From: C-114 sp963745405
Lineage (GTDB): Bacteria; Chloroflexota; Limnocylindria; Limnocylindrales; CSP1-4
DNA: 64,000 nt
Direction: 5' to 3'
Assembly: GCA_963745405.1 (NCBI GenBank)
Contig: CAVUWY010000002.1
Location: 744,001 to 808,000 of the forward strand
A model generated the notes under the pieces. The model did no database searches. It saw only the letters and a list, made by a program, of their open reading frames with translations, and was not told the origin of the DNA. Below are positions 34,375 through 43,790 of this stretch, one piece after another (position 1 is the first letter of the stretch; the number at the start of each line of letters is the position of its first letter). Position numbers and translations under genes: made by a program.

Positions 34375-35669
34375 ATGACGACGTCGCGGCCGACGGAGCC
34401 CAGCGCGGTGCCGCGGGACGTGGGGAAGGCAGACACGTGGCCGCCGGAATCGGTGCCGCCGGGCGAGATGCTCATGAACGCGGTGACCGGCATCGCCGCG
34501 CGCGAGCGGGTCCGGGCGTTCGACCTCGCGGCCGGTCTCGCCGTCTTCTTCATGATCCTGGTCCACGTCCTGTGGCACTGGGGCGCCCGCGAGACCTGGA
34601 CGACGCCGATCGGGGAGGCGATCAGCCTGGCGGCCGGCCCGACGGCAGCACCGGTGTTCATGTTCCTCATGGGAGCCTCGCTCGGCGCGGCGTCCCGATC
34701 CGGGTTCGGCAGCCTGGCGGCCCGCGGGATGTGGCTCTTCGTGCTCGGCTACGCGCTCAACTTCCTGCGCGGAGTGATCCCCGCCACCATCGGCCTCGCG
34801 ACCGGCGTCATCACCGCCGACGAGGTGGCACCGTACACGCAGTGGTGGCTCGGCGACGACGGTCGATCTCCACCAGGCCGATCGGCCTCTCGATGGTCGT
34901 CATCGCGGCCCTCGGGACGCGATCGAGACCGGGTCTCGCCTGGCTCGGCATCGCCGGCGCGGTCGTCCTCGTCGCCCCGCTGCTTCGCGGGATCACGTTC
35001 GGCACACCGATCCTCGACGCCCCGCTCACGCCCTTCATCGGGTCGGCCCCCAACGTCTACTACGCGGTCATCCCGTGGCTGTGCTTCCCGCTCGCCGGCG
35101 CGGTCTTCGGTGCGCAGATGGCCCGGACCGACGATCGAGCGGCGCTCTTCCGACGCGGCGCGGGCGTCGGCGTCGTCCTCCTCGTCATCGGGAGCGGGCT
35201 CATCCTCCTCCAGCGGCCGGGCTTCGACGTCTTCACCTACTGGCGGATGCCCGTCGCGCTGGCCGTGCCGGTGTTCGGGGTGATCCTCGTCTGGCTCGCG
35301 CTGTGCGACGCGGTGACGCGCCTCCGACCCATCGACCTCCGCCTCGGGGTCGTATACGGCTGGAGTGACCGGGTGATCGCCATGTACTTCACCCACTGGG
35401 TCATCGTCGGCTGGGGCGTCGGCCTCGTCGGGTTCCGCGCGCTCGACCTGCCGCAGGTCCTCCTCGCGATGGCGGCGGCGGTCGTCGCCACGAGCTACCT
35501 CTCCCGGTTCGCGGTCCGACTCGAGACGAGCTGGTGGCTCCGCCGCAGCTCCGGAGCCGGGTCCTCCGAGCTCGGAGTGGAGCTGCCCTCGCTGAGGCCC
35601 GCTGCGGCTACCCTCAACGCGTCCGGCCTGCATGCTCGCGCGGCCGAAGCATCGCGGAGTACCGATTGA
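34375..35669 (+). CDS. DUF1624/heparan-glucosaminide acetyltransferase-like membrane protein, two 1-base insertions
   Basis: About 430 residues if two extra bases are ignored. The N-terminal signature ERVRAFDLAAGLAVFFMILV and a helix-rich body (about ten helices) match the DUF1624/DUF418 group of membrane acyltransferases. Frame moves from one reading to another by way of a short third frame. Removing one G at about 34861 and one C at about 34878 gives WWLGDDVDLHQAIGLSMVVI and one uninterrupted protein. The start ATG at 34375 follows GAGGTGGGG. Stop overlaps the TMEM175 start. Confidence 0.7.
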
Positions 35670-36241
35670 GCAAGGGCCGGCTCGAGGCGTTCAGCGACGG
35701 CGTCCTCGCGATCGTCATCACCATCATGGTCCTCGCCCTTGCGCCGCCAAAGGGCACGACGTTCGACGACCTGCGACCGCTCGTCCCGGTCTTCCTCAGC
35801 TACCTCCTCAGCTTCGCCAACCTCGCCATTTGGTGGAACAACCACCACCACCTGTTCCAGGCGGTCCGGGTCGTAGACGGCCGCGTGCTGTGGGCGAACA
35901 TGCTCCTCCTGTTCTTCCTCTCGCTCTACCCGTTCGCGACGGCGTGGATGGGCGAAAGCGAGTTCGCCAGCCAGCCGGTCGCCCTGTACGGAGCGGTCCA
36001 GCTCGCCGCTGCGCTCTCGTACTTCGTGCTCGTCCGAGCGCTCATCGCGATCCAGCCCGAGGACTCGCCCCTGGCGGCCGCCATCGGGAGCGATACGAAG
36101 GGGAAGGTGTCGCCTCTCCTCTACCTGGCGGCCATCCCGATCGCCTTCATCGCGCCGCTCCTCTCGGTGGGGCTGTTCGTCGTCGTCGCGCTCATGTGGA
36201 TCGTCCCCGACACCAGGATCGAGCGAACGATCGACCGCTAA
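35666..36241 (+). CDS. TMEM175-family potassium channel
   Basis: 191 residues from a TTG that overlaps the preceding stop (TTGA). The first helix carries the invariant filter-lining motif RLEAFSDGVLAIVITI (the R-x3-FSD signature). Six helices in all, with WWNNHHHLFQ between helices. Bacterial TMEM175 forms tetrameric K+ channels with hydrophobic isoleucine/leucine gates. A TACCCT box lies at 35609-35614, so separate expression is also possible. An ATG-initiated version would require a much earlier, poorly coding start. Confidence 0.85.
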   Translation: MSKGRLEAFSDGVLAIVITIMVLALAPPKGTTFDDLRPLVPVFLSYLLSFANLAIWWNNHHHLFQAVRVVDGRVLWANMLLLFFLSLYPFATAWMGESEFASQPVALYGAVQLAAALSYFVLVRALIAIQPEDSPLAAAIGSDTKGKVSPLLYLAAIPIAFIAPLLSVGLFVVVALMWIVPDTRIERTIDR

Positions 36242-36259
36242 GGAGCCGGGCGCCGCCGA

Positions 36260-37312
36260 TCAGGGAGTCGGGAAGAACTCGCGGAGGTTGTTCGCCTGGC
36301 AGGTGTGGGCGAGGCAACCGAGGTTCCACGAGTCCTGGATCGTCCGGAGGAGCGAGAAATGGTCGTGCTCCTTCGATGAGCGGAGGCCGGACGGCACGTC
36401 GTTGGCGACGACGATCGTGGCGACCTTGCCGCCACCGCCCAGGCTGCCCGAACCCTCGTCCCAGGTGATGAGAAGGAGGCCGTTCGCGAAGGCAGGGCTG
36501 TCGATGATCTTCGGGACGAAGCTCCTCAGGAACGCATCCCCCTGGGCGACCGTACCGTCATGCATGTCGTTGGTCAGGTTCGGGACTATGAGCTCGTAGT
36601 CGGCGGCAGCCGGGTCGAACTCCGCCAGGCGGGTGATCTGCGCGCACCGCGACGGGTCCCCCGAGATGTCGGTGAAGTTGATCGCCGGGTTGTGCTTGCG
36701 CACATACGTGCCCGCTGCGCCGACGAGATCCTTTCCGCCGGATGCGCTCGTGACCCTTGAGCAGGGAGCCGGCACGTCCTGCTCGTAGACGTGCCAGGTC
36801 ATGCCGTGGGCCTCGAGCTGGTCGGCGAGGTTCCGACCCGAGAGGTTCCGGTTCGCGTCGTCACTGATGCCGAACGTGCTGCCGGCGAAGAGGGCGAGGT
36901 AGTTCGGCATCGACGGATGGCCGACCGCCGTGTAGTTCGTCGCCAGTCCGTACGTCTTCGCGAGGCCGTTCAGGTATGGCGCCGCAGCGTTGCCGATGAC
37001 GGCGCCCTCGGCATGGTTCTCCATCATGATCAGGTAGATGTGATCGAAGCGGGGCACGCCGGATGCCCCGATCGCGCTCGGCGATGCGCTGACGACCGGC
37101 GAGGCGGCAACGCTCGCGGAGGCTATCGGGCTCGCCGTGGCCGCCGCGCTGGGAGACGCGGTCGGACTCGATACGATCGCCACGCTGGCTGGCGCGGTCG
37201 GGCTCGCCGACGAGGTCCCGGACGTCGCGACGAAACCGACGATCGCGGCGACCACTACCACCACGACGATGGCGAGGACGCCCAGGGCGGCAGGGACGCG
37301 AGCCACGGTCAT
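36260..37312 (-). CDS. Secreted phosphoesterase (PF04185-like acid phosphatase/phospholipase C)
   Basis: 350 residues. N-terminal membrane anchor or signal (GVLAIVVVVVVAAIVGFVA), a Ser/Ala/Pro stalk of about 55 residues, then a phosphoesterase domain: FDHIYLIMMENHAEG with the nucleophile region, GHPSMPNYLALFAG, LLITWDEGSG and KEHDHFSLLRTIQD near the end, holding the metal-binding Glu/Asp/His residues. It probably hydrolyses phosphomonoesters or phospholipids outside the cell. Convergent with the TMEM175 gene. Confidence 0.85.
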   Translation of the reverse strand: MTVARVPAALGVLAIVVVVVVAAIVGFVATSGTSSASPTAPASVAIVSSPTASPSAAATASPIASASVAASPVVSASPSAIGASGVPRFDHIYLIMMENHAEGAVIGNAAAPYLNGLAKTYGLATNYTAVGHPSMPNYLALFAGSTFGISDDANRNLSGRNLADQLEAHGMTWHVYEQDVPAPCSRVTSASGGKDLVGAAGTYVRKHNPAINFTDISGDPSRCAQITRLAEFDPAAADYELIVPNLTNDMHDGTVAQGDAFLRSFVPKIIDSPAFANGLLLITWDEGSGSLGGGGKVATIVVANDVPSGLRSSKEHDHFSLLRTIQDSWNLGCLAHTCQANNLREFFPTP

Positions 37313-37508
37313 GGGGCTGCTCCTTGAAGGATCAGTGGGCCGAGGCGGCCGTGCTCCTGGTCCCGGCCCGGCGTCTCCACGTGGGATGCTCGCCCGCGGG
37401 GCCCAGTTCTGTACGTGACCGACCCTACCAGCGTGTGCCGGATCGATGCGACCGCGGCCGAGCGCCCTCGCCTCGCGGTACGCTTCCGCCCCGAGGAAGG
37501 AGATGACG

Positions 37509-38516
37509 ATGACCGCCGAAGCCGCGGCCGCCGAGATCGTCGACGGACCGAGCCCCGAGCCGACCGGCCCCGCCCTGCTCGACGCCCTCTTCCCCGAAGG
37601 GGCGGCGTATCGACGATCGCTCGAGAGCTACTTCATCCTGCTGTGGCTGGCGGCGCTCATCGCGACCTTCGGCCTCATCGAGGACTCCATCGCCGCCATC
37701 ATCGGAGCGATGATCGTCGCTCCGCTCGGTGGCGCGATCATGGCGCTGGCCGGAGCGCTCGTGTCGGGACGCAGCCGCTGGCAGCTCGTCTGCCTCGTCC
37801 AGGTCGGCCTGGGCTCACTCATGGTCATCGCCGTCGGGTTCGTCCTCGCCTGGATCCTGCCGAACCCGCTCGGCCTCAACGCCTCGATCGAAGCCCGCAC
37901 CTCCCCGGGGCTGCTGGACCTCGGTGTCGCCCTGGCCGCCGGCGCGGCCGGTGCCTATGTCGCCGCGCGACGGACCGGGGCCGACGCCCTGCCGGGGGTC
38001 GCGATCGCGGTGTCGCTCGTCCCACCCCTGGCGACGGTCGGGATCTGCCTCGCCCTCGGACGCATCGACGATGCCGGCGGGGCGATGCTCCTGTTCCTCA
38101 CCAACGTCTCCGGCATCGTCGTCATAGCGGTCACGGTCTTCGTGATCTTCGGCGCGACCCCGAGCCGCGCGATGATCCGGGAACGTCACCGCCTGCGCAA
38201 CGGATTCATCGTCGCGATCTCCGCCCTCATCCTCATCGCCCTGCCGCTCGTCTGGCACGGCCTGGAAGAGCTCCAGGACACGATCCGATCGACTACCGGC
38301 GCCCCGATCGTGAAGTCATGGATCGGAGGTCGGGACCTGACCGTGACCTCGTGGTCGATCCGCGGGGACGACGTGACGATCGCCCTGTCGGGCCCCGAGG
38401 TGCCGGCCTCGGTCACGTCCCTGGCGGACTCGCTCTCGACGGCCTTCGGGGTTCCAGTGCAGCTCGAGATCGATTACGTCCCGTCGACGCGCCAGCGGGT
38501 GACCGGGGCGCCCTGA
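37509..38516 (+). CDS. DUF389 membrane protein
   Basis: 335 residues with seven or more helices. The DUF389 core is clear (SIAAIIGAMIVAPLGGAIM, then VSLVPPLATVGICLALG). A soluble C-terminal domain of about 90 residues follows. DUF389 proteins are thought to be transport-related; function unproven. ATG at 37509 lies 6 bases after AAGGAG and is preferred over the ATG at 37503, which directly abuts it. A TACGCT box lies at 37479-37484. Confidence 0.8.
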   Translation: MTAEAAAAEIVDGPSPEPTGPALLDALFPEGAAYRRSLESYFILLWLAALIATFGLIEDSIAAIIGAMIVAPLGGAIMALAGALVSGRSRWQLVCLVQVGLGSLMVIAVGFVLAWILPNPLGLNASIEARTSPGLLDLGVALAAGAAGAYVAARRTGADALPGVAIAVSLVPPLATVGICLALGRIDDAGGAMLLFLTNVSGIVVIAVTVFVIFGATPSRAMIRERHRLRNGFIVAISALILIALPLVWHGLEELQDTIRSTTGAPIVKSWIGGRDLTVTSWSIRGDDVTIALSGPEVPASVTSLADSLSTAFGVPVQLEIDYVPSTRQRVTGAP

Positions 38517-38550
38517 GCACCGGGCGAGGTGGAAAGCCCCGCCGGATCCG

Positions 38551-39570
38551 TCAGCTCGGCCGCACGATGCAGCGGAAGCCGAGGTGGGCGATCGAGGTTT
38601 CGACCGATTGGGCCTGGCGGGCCGCCGGTCGATAGCGAAGGCAGTAGTTCGGTGCGCAGAGGTGCGAGCCGCCCTTGACCACCATCCGCGGGAACTGCTC
38701 GCCGGGCCGGCCGACATCGAACGAGGCGTCGGGCGACGTCACCCGCGGGTTCACCCGCGGGCCCGACGGGCCGCAGCAGGCGTGGACGACCTCATCGGGG
38801 TGTTTGGGGGTGTAGAAGTCGGTCGTCCACTCCCAGACGTTGCCGGCCATGTCGAACAGCCCGTAGCCGTTCGGTGGGAACGACTTGACCGGCGAGGTCC
38901 CCGCGTATCGATCGGTCAGGAGGTTCTGCCAGGGGAACTCGCCCTGCCACGTATTGGCCATCATCCGGCCCTTCGGGGCGAACTCGTCGCCCCACGTGTA
39001 GACGGTGCCGTCGAGGCCACCGCGGGCGGCGAACTCCCACTCGGCCTCGGTCGGCAGGGTCTTGCCGGCCCATGTCGCGTAGGCGGTCGCGTCCTCGTAG
39101 GCGACGTGGGTCACCGGGTGCCGATCGCGACCCGAGAGGTCGCTGCCGGGCCCCTCGGGATGGCGCCACTGCGCCCCGGGCACCCAATGCCACCAGTTCC
39201 GGTAGTCGTCAAGGTCGACCGGCCCGCGCGTGGTCCGGAACACGAGTGAGCCCGGGACGAGGAGGTCGGGGTCGGCATCGGGGTAGTCGGCGCGCTCGAG
39301 TGGCCGCTCCGCCACCGTGACGTGGCCGGTCGCCTTCACGAACCGCCGGAACTCGATGACCGTGACCTGGTGTTCGTCCATCCAGAACCCGTCGACGGTT
39401 ACGTCGTGGACGGGCCGTTCCTCCGCGTAGTGGTCGTTCGAGCCCATCCGGAACGCTCCGCCGGGGATCCAGATGAGGTCGCGACCGGGCGGCGTGCCCG
39501 GCGCTGGCGAAGGCGCCGCTGCGACATGGGTTCCGCGATCGGCTTCGACGGGTGAGTCGACCCTATCCAT
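38551..39570 (-). CDS. Formylglycine-generating enzyme (SUMF1-type)
   Basis: 339 residues. FGE-sulfatase fold throughout (IWIPGGAFRMGSNDHYAEER, TVDGFWMDEHQVTVIEFRRF, LPTEAEWEFAARGG, GNVWEWTTDFY). The end carries GGSHLCAPNYCLRYRPAARQ with both catalytic copper-binding cysteines, so it should oxidise a Cys in a sulfatase to formylglycine rather than being a non-enzymatic FGE-like domain. No sulfatase gene lies in the window. Start ATG at 39570; an earlier in-frame start adds an Arg/Pro-rich stretch without coding character. Confidence 0.88.
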   Translation of the reverse strand: MDRVDSPVEADRGTHVAAAPSPAPGTPPGRDLIWIPGGAFRMGSNDHYAEERPVHDVTVDGFWMDEHQVTVIEFRRFVKATGHVTVAERPLERADYPDADPDLLVPGSLVFRTTRGPVDLDDYRNWWHWVPGAQWRHPEGPGSDLSGRDRHPVTHVAYEDATAYATWAGKTLPTEAEWEFAARGGLDGTVYTWGDEFAPKGRMMANTWQGEFPWQNLLTDRYAGTSPVKSFPPNGYGLFDMAGNVWEWTTDFYTPKHPDEVVHACCGPSGPRVNPRVTSPDASFDVGRPGEQFPRMVVKGGSHLCAPNYCLRYRPAARQAQSVETSIAHLGFRCIVRPS

Positions 39571-39715
39571 CGAGCTCGACCCGTGGGGGCATCGACGGGT
39601 GCAGATCGGGAGCGGCCGACGCCGCACCCATCATCGAGGGGATCACGCGAGCAGGGTACGTCGCGTTCGGACTCGACGGCAATCGCGGCCCGGTCAACGA
39701 GCGCGACACGGCGCG

Positions 39716-40993
39716 TCAGGTGGTGGCTACAGCCTCGACGGCGGAGTCCGGCAGGCGGGCGGCCGAGCGGAAGAGCAGCCAGGCGACGATCGCGCCGATA
39801 CCGATGATCGAGCCGCTGACCAGAAACACCGCTCTGATCCCGAGCGCGTCGCTGAGGACACCCGCGGCGGCCATCGAGAGGATCATCGCGGTCTGGGTCG
39901 ACGACCCGACGGCCCCGACGACCCGGCCGCGGACGTCGTCCGTCGTGGCCTGCTGGACGATGGTCATGGTCGTCGCCTGGACGGGCAGGAAGAACCACCC
40001 CTGGGCGAAGAGCACGACCATCACCATCCACGGCTCGGTCGTCAACGACAGCGAGGCGATACAGGCGGCCAACCCGGCAAGCCCGACCACGAACAGGGAC
40101 GACACGGCGAACCGACCCCCGAGCGCTCCGAGGAGGATGCTCGCCAGGATCATCGACGCCGATTGGGACGCCTCGATCGGTCCGATCCAGATCGGGTTGG
40201 CGGCCATGTCGCGGACGACGAACGGCACGAAGAGTACGTAGATCGCTCCCGCCCCGAGCATGGTGACAGTGATGCCGCTCAACACCGCCACGAGCGACCG
40301 CGATCGGCCGATGGTGCGCAGCCCGTCGGCGACCGAACCGCGCATGCCTCGGCCGCGAGCGGCGGCAGCCGCCGTCGCGTCGATCCTGCCCACGTCGCGT
40401 CCGACTCGCGAGACGACGGCGACCGATGCCAGGAAGGTGAGCGCGTCGAGCACGAATGCCGGCCAGATCGCGCCCGTAGCACCGGCGATGGCACCCGTTA
40501 TCGCGAGGCCGACCACGCTGCCGACGACGCGGCTCATCTGGCCGAGCGAGTTCGCGGCCAGGAGCCCTTCGCTCGGCACGACCCGCGGGATCAGCGCCGC
40601 CCTCGCCGGCGAGAAGAAGGTCCCGATCGCGGACTGGAGGCAGGCGAGTGCGAGGAGGATCGGGACGGTGAGGGCTCCCTGGAAGAGGACGAACGACAGG
40701 ACGACGGCTGCCCGCAGGGAGTCCGAGACGATGAGGATCCGGCGCCGGTCGAGCCGATCCGCGTAGGCGCCGGCGAACAGCCCGATCGTCACCGGTGGAA
40801 GAGCGATGAGGATCGCCATGACAGCGACGATGAGCGTCGAACCCGTCGCAGCGAGCACGACGAGGTAGAGCGCGAGGTATGTCATCCCGTCACCGACGTC
40901 CGAGATCGCCTGGGCGGCGAAGAGCTTGCGGAAGTCGGGTATCCGGAGCACATCCCGCGACCGCAGCGGCTTGGGGGGGACTGCCTCAGTCAT
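39716..40993 (-). CDS. MFS exporter
   Basis: 425 residues, twelve helices, with the MFS loop motif GAYADRLDRRRILI between helices 2 and 3 and FSPARAALIPRVV after helix 4, as in the drug-exporter group (DHA3/enterobactin-exporter-like). It exports an unknown small molecule by proton exchange. The start lies 8 bases inside the end of the ArsR-like regulator gene, so the two are co-transcribed and the regulator probably controls this exporter. Confidence 0.85.
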   Translation of the reverse strand: MTEAVPPKPLRSRDVLRIPDFRKLFAAQAISDVGDGMTYLALYLVVLAATGSTLIVAVMAILIALPPVTIGLFAGAYADRLDRRRILIVSDSLRAAVVLSFVLFQGALTVPILLALACLQSAIGTFFSPARAALIPRVVPSEGLLAANSLGQMSRVVGSVVGLAITGAIAGATGAIWPAFVLDALTFLASVAVVSRVGRDVGRIDATAAAAARGRGMRGSVADGLRTIGRSRSLVAVLSGITVTMLGAGAIYVLFVPFVVRDMAANPIWIGPIEASQSASMILASILLGALGGRFAVSSLFVVGLAGLAACIASLSLTTEPWMVMVVLFAQGWFFLPVQATTMTIVQQATTDDVRGRVVGAVGSSTQTAMILSMAAAGVLSDALGIRAVFLVSGSIIGIGAIVAWLLFRSAARLPDSAVEAVATT

Positions 40994-41660
40994 CGGTCGT
41001 CCGACGCTCAGGCGACGTCGGGTAGAGGGCCAGCAGCATCCCCGTCCTCACGCCGCCAGGTGTCGCATCGTCGCCGAACTCGTCGGCGATCGCGAAGAGC
41101 CGCTCATGTAGCTCGGCCGCCCGCGCCGGCGTTAGCCTCATCACGACCCGATCGAGCACCATCCGTCGCTCGGCCGGCGCATCGTCGGCGAGCTCGACCA
41201 GGCCACCGCGCACGGCATCCTCGAGTTCCCGCCTGGCGTCATCGAAGGCGGCGCCGATCGTCGCGCCCGACCCGACCTGCTTCGAGCCCTGCCCGGTCGC
41301 GAACATCGCCGGGTCGAGCTGGATGGAATGCGCCGCCACCCGATACCGGGTCTCGATGATCCTCGATACGATCCGGCGCTCGACCGCACGGATCAGGTGG
41401 TGGCGGACGAGCAGATCGATATGGTGGTACAGACGTGTCTGCGGGACGTCGAGCGCATCGGCAAGCTCGTGGACCGACCACGATCCGTCAGGCCGTCCTC
41501 CCATCGCCTCGAGGATCCGGGCGCGGAGGGGGTCGGCCACGACCCGCATCGTTTCGACATCGAAGATCACCCGGACCGGGACCGGCTCGGCCTCGTCGAT
41601 CAGGCCGATCGAGAGCGAGACCTCGGCGGGTTCCTTGTGCGTGCCGGGCGAGGGGGCCAT
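40986..41660 (-). CDS. ArsR-like winged-helix transcriptional regulator
   Basis: 224 residues. Winged-helix DNA-binding domain at about 35-110 (VADPLRARILEAMGGRP, SVHELADALDVPQTRLYHHI, LVRHHLIRAVERRIVSRIIE), followed by a 110-residue helical domain for ligand binding or dimerisation. ATG at 41660 has GGAGAGAG just upstream. A near-consensus promoter with an inverted repeat overlapping its -10 lies 26-65 bases upstream, so it probably represses itself and the exporter gene. Confidence 0.85.
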   Translation of the reverse strand: MAPSPGTHKEPAEVSLSIGLIDEAEPVPVRVIFDVETMRVVADPLRARILEAMGGRPDGSWSVHELADALDVPQTRLYHHIDLLVRHHLIRAVERRIVSRIIETRYRVAAHSIQLDPAMFATGQGSKQVGSGATIGAAFDDARRELEDAVRGGLVELADDAPAERRMVLDRVVMRLTPARAAELHERLFAIADEFGDDATPGGVRTGMLLALYPTSPERRTTDD

Positions 41661-41685
41661 GCTCTCTCCGTCACGATTCAATCAA

Positions 41686-41725
41686 TCTTGAAGCGCAAGA
41701 TAGAACTTGAATACAACTGAGTCAA
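41686..41725 (-). promoter_or_regulatory. Sigma-70-type promoter with overlapping operator
   Basis: On the minus strand TTGACT (41725-41720), a 17-base spacer and TATCTT (41702-41697) form a near-consensus promoter in an AT-rich island. The inverted repeat TCTTG-N5-CAAGA (41686-41700) overlaps the -10, the expected place for binding by the regulator encoded downstream. Confidence 0.7.
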
Positions 41726-41817
41726 GCCCGCCGGAATGGGCCCGTCCGCTAAGTCGCCGATAGGAGGGACCGGCACGGGTCCGGTCGTCGGAATCACGTC
41801 CGCATGCGATGCCGCCT

Positions 41818-43101
41818 CTAGGGCGCGCTCGGACTTCGATCGCCGGGGGTCCGGTCCGCGGGGGTTCGATCGGCGGGGGTTCGATCGGCGTCGATCCGGC
41901 CGACCACCAGCAGGACGGCGGCGGACGCGAGCCCGAAGACGACGGTGCCGAGCATCGCGACGGTGAGGCCGACCGTGACGGACAGGAACCCCATGACCGT
42001 CGGATAGCCGATCGAGCCGATGACCGCTGCCGCCGTCAGGTATCCCCCGACCATCGCCGACCGGTCCGGGTAGCGATCCCCGCCGAGGACGAAGAGCATC
42101 GGTGCGATCGGGCCGGCCGCCAGGCCGGCCACCCCGAACAGGGCGATCGAGACCGGGGTGTTCGGCACGAGGATCGCCCCGGCGAGTGCGATCGACATGA
42201 CCGAACCCGCGGCGATCGTGTAGGCGAGGTGGTCGAACCGGTCAGCGATGCGGGCCGAGACGAGGCGGCCGACCGCCAGTCCCGCCCAATACAGGGACAG
42301 TGCGCCGGTCGCCACCTGGAGCGGCGCAGACGCGAGGAACCGGACGAGCCAGTCGGTCACCCCCACTTCCGAGGCGATGTAGAAGCCGATGGAGAGGCAG
42401 AGCAGGAGGAGCGGCCGGCCGAGCTCTGCGAGCGGGGATGCCACCGTCGATCCTGGAGTCTGGCCGCGCGTCGACCCGACGTCGTGGCGCCGGCCGTGCG
42501 GCATCGGGGCCACGAGGAGGCAGGCACCCATCGCGAACGCGACGAAGGACGTCGCCAGGGGTACCGCCTGCCAGCCGACACCCGCATCGACGAGCCAACC
42601 GACCACGAGCGGAGCCGACAGGGCGCCGAGGCTGAAGCACAGGTGGAGGAGGTTGAGCGCCCTGCCGCGGTCGTCGCGGAAGACGTCGAGGAATAGGCCG
42701 TTCACTCCACCGTCGAAGACTCCGAGACCGAGCCCGACCGGAACGGCGCCGGCGAGGAATAGGTTCCAGGTCGCGGCGGTTCCGAGTGTCAGCAGGCCGA
42801 CTCCGAGGAGGACCGCCCCGGCGACGAGCGTCGGCCGTCGGCCGATCCGCTCGGTCACGTGTCCGCCCGCGAATGCGCCACCTGCGTAGGCGATCGAGGT
42901 CAACAGGTAGTAGATGCCGATCGTCGCATCCGAGACCACGAAGGTCGCCTCGATCGAGCGGACGAGCGACGGGACGAGCAGGCCGGCCCAGCCAACGAGG
43001 AGAAAGATGACTGCGCCGAGGACGCCGGCGGCCGGGGGCCAGGATCGACCGCGCGCGGTCTCCTCGGTCGACGGTTCGCTCGCCGACGGTGGGTGTGTCA
43101 C
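41818..43101 (-). CDS. MFS transporter
   Basis: 427 residues, twelve helices (GHVTERIGRRPTLVAGAVLL in the 2-3 loop, VFDGGVNGLFLDVF after helix 4), resembling the fucose/sugar or FucP/YfmO-like group. The C-terminal tail DRTPADRTPADRTPGDR arises from tandem DNA repeats (GGGGTTCGATCGGC) at about 41860-41890. GTG start 2 bases after the stop of the membrane protein gene; last gene of a three-gene unit with an HTH regulator. Substrate unknown. Confidence 0.8.
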   Translation of the reverse strand: MTHPPSASEPSTEETARGRSWPPAAGVLGAVIFLLVGWAGLLVPSLVRSIEATFVVSDATIGIYYLLTSIAYAGGAFAGGHVTERIGRRPTLVAGAVLLGVGLLTLGTAATWNLFLAGAVPVGLGLGVFDGGVNGLFLDVFRDDRGRALNLLHLCFSLGALSAPLVVGWLVDAGVGWQAVPLATSFVAFAMGACLLVAPMPHGRRHDVGSTRGQTPGSTVASPLAELGRPLLLLCLSIGFYIASEVGVTDWLVRFLASAPLQVATGALSLYWAGLAVGRLVSARIADRFDHLAYTIAAGSVMSIALAGAILVPNTPVSIALFGVAGLAAGPIAPMLFVLGGDRYPDRSAMVGGYLTAAAVIGSIGYPTVMGFLSVTVGLTVAMLGTVVFGLASAAVLLVVGRIDADRTPADRTPADRTPGDRSPSAP

Positions 43102-43103
43102 TC

Positions 43104-43790
43104 CTACGGGCCACCGGACCGCAGGGATCGCCAGCCCCAGTACACGACGCCGGCGAGGGCCACGCTCGCCGAGCCGAGGAGCATCGTCGACGTCACCGCC
43201 ACGCCGCCGTCGGCGAAGAGGAGCCGTTCCGCGGCGACTGCGGCGAGCACGAGGGCGACCACGATGGGCAGGCCGAACCACGGCCGACCCACGAAGGAGC
43301 CGCGGCCGAGCACAAGGCTCGCCACGAGGTCCAGCGCGACGAGGACGACGACCGCCACGCCGGCTCCGAATGCGAACTGGCCGATCCCGGCCTCGACGTC
43401 CGCCTTGCCGAGACGCTCCGCCACGATCACGGCGGTGACGAACAGCGCTACGCCATCGACGATGCCGGCGGCGAGCTCCCAGGCGACCGGCAGCACACGC
43501 CGGCGGTCCTGTCGGCCCCGCGGGATGTATGCCCACGCCTCGTCCCGGCGGAGGCCGCCGGCGTACGTCCCGGCCACGGAGATCGGCACGGCCGAGATCA
43601 CGGCGATGACGATGTTCGTCGTGACGGCCCAGACGAGCGCCCCGATCGCGAGCGCGACCGACGGGCCCATCAGGAGCTCGATCAGCCAGGCGATCCGGAA
43701 CGGGCCTCTCGCCTCGGCGAGGTCGAGCGGGTGCACGAGAGGCTGCACCGATCGATCGGGCAGGTCGACGAGCTCGGCGATGTCATCCAT
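43104..43790 (-). CDS. Multi-pass membrane protein of unknown function
   Basis: 228 residues with about six helices (LLMGPSVALAIGALVWAV, IVIAVISAVPISVAGTYAGG, LPIVVALVLAAVAAERLLF) and a charged N terminus (MDDIAELVDLPDRSVQPLV). No family recognised. ATG at 43790 overlaps the end of the HTH gene by 8 bases and its stop lies next to the MFS start, so it is the middle gene of a regulator-membrane-transporter operon. Confidence 0.65.
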   Translation of the reverse strand: MDDIAELVDLPDRSVQPLVHPLDLAEARGPFRIAWLIELLMGPSVALAIGALVWAVTTNIVIAVISAVPISVAGTYAGGLRRDEAWAYIPRGRQDRRRVLPVAWELAAGIVDGVALFVTAVIVAERLGKADVEAGIGQFAFGAGVAVVVLVALDLVASLVLGRGSFVGRPWFGLPIVVALVLAAVAAERLLFADGGVAVTSTMLLGSASVALAGVVYWGWRSLRSGGP

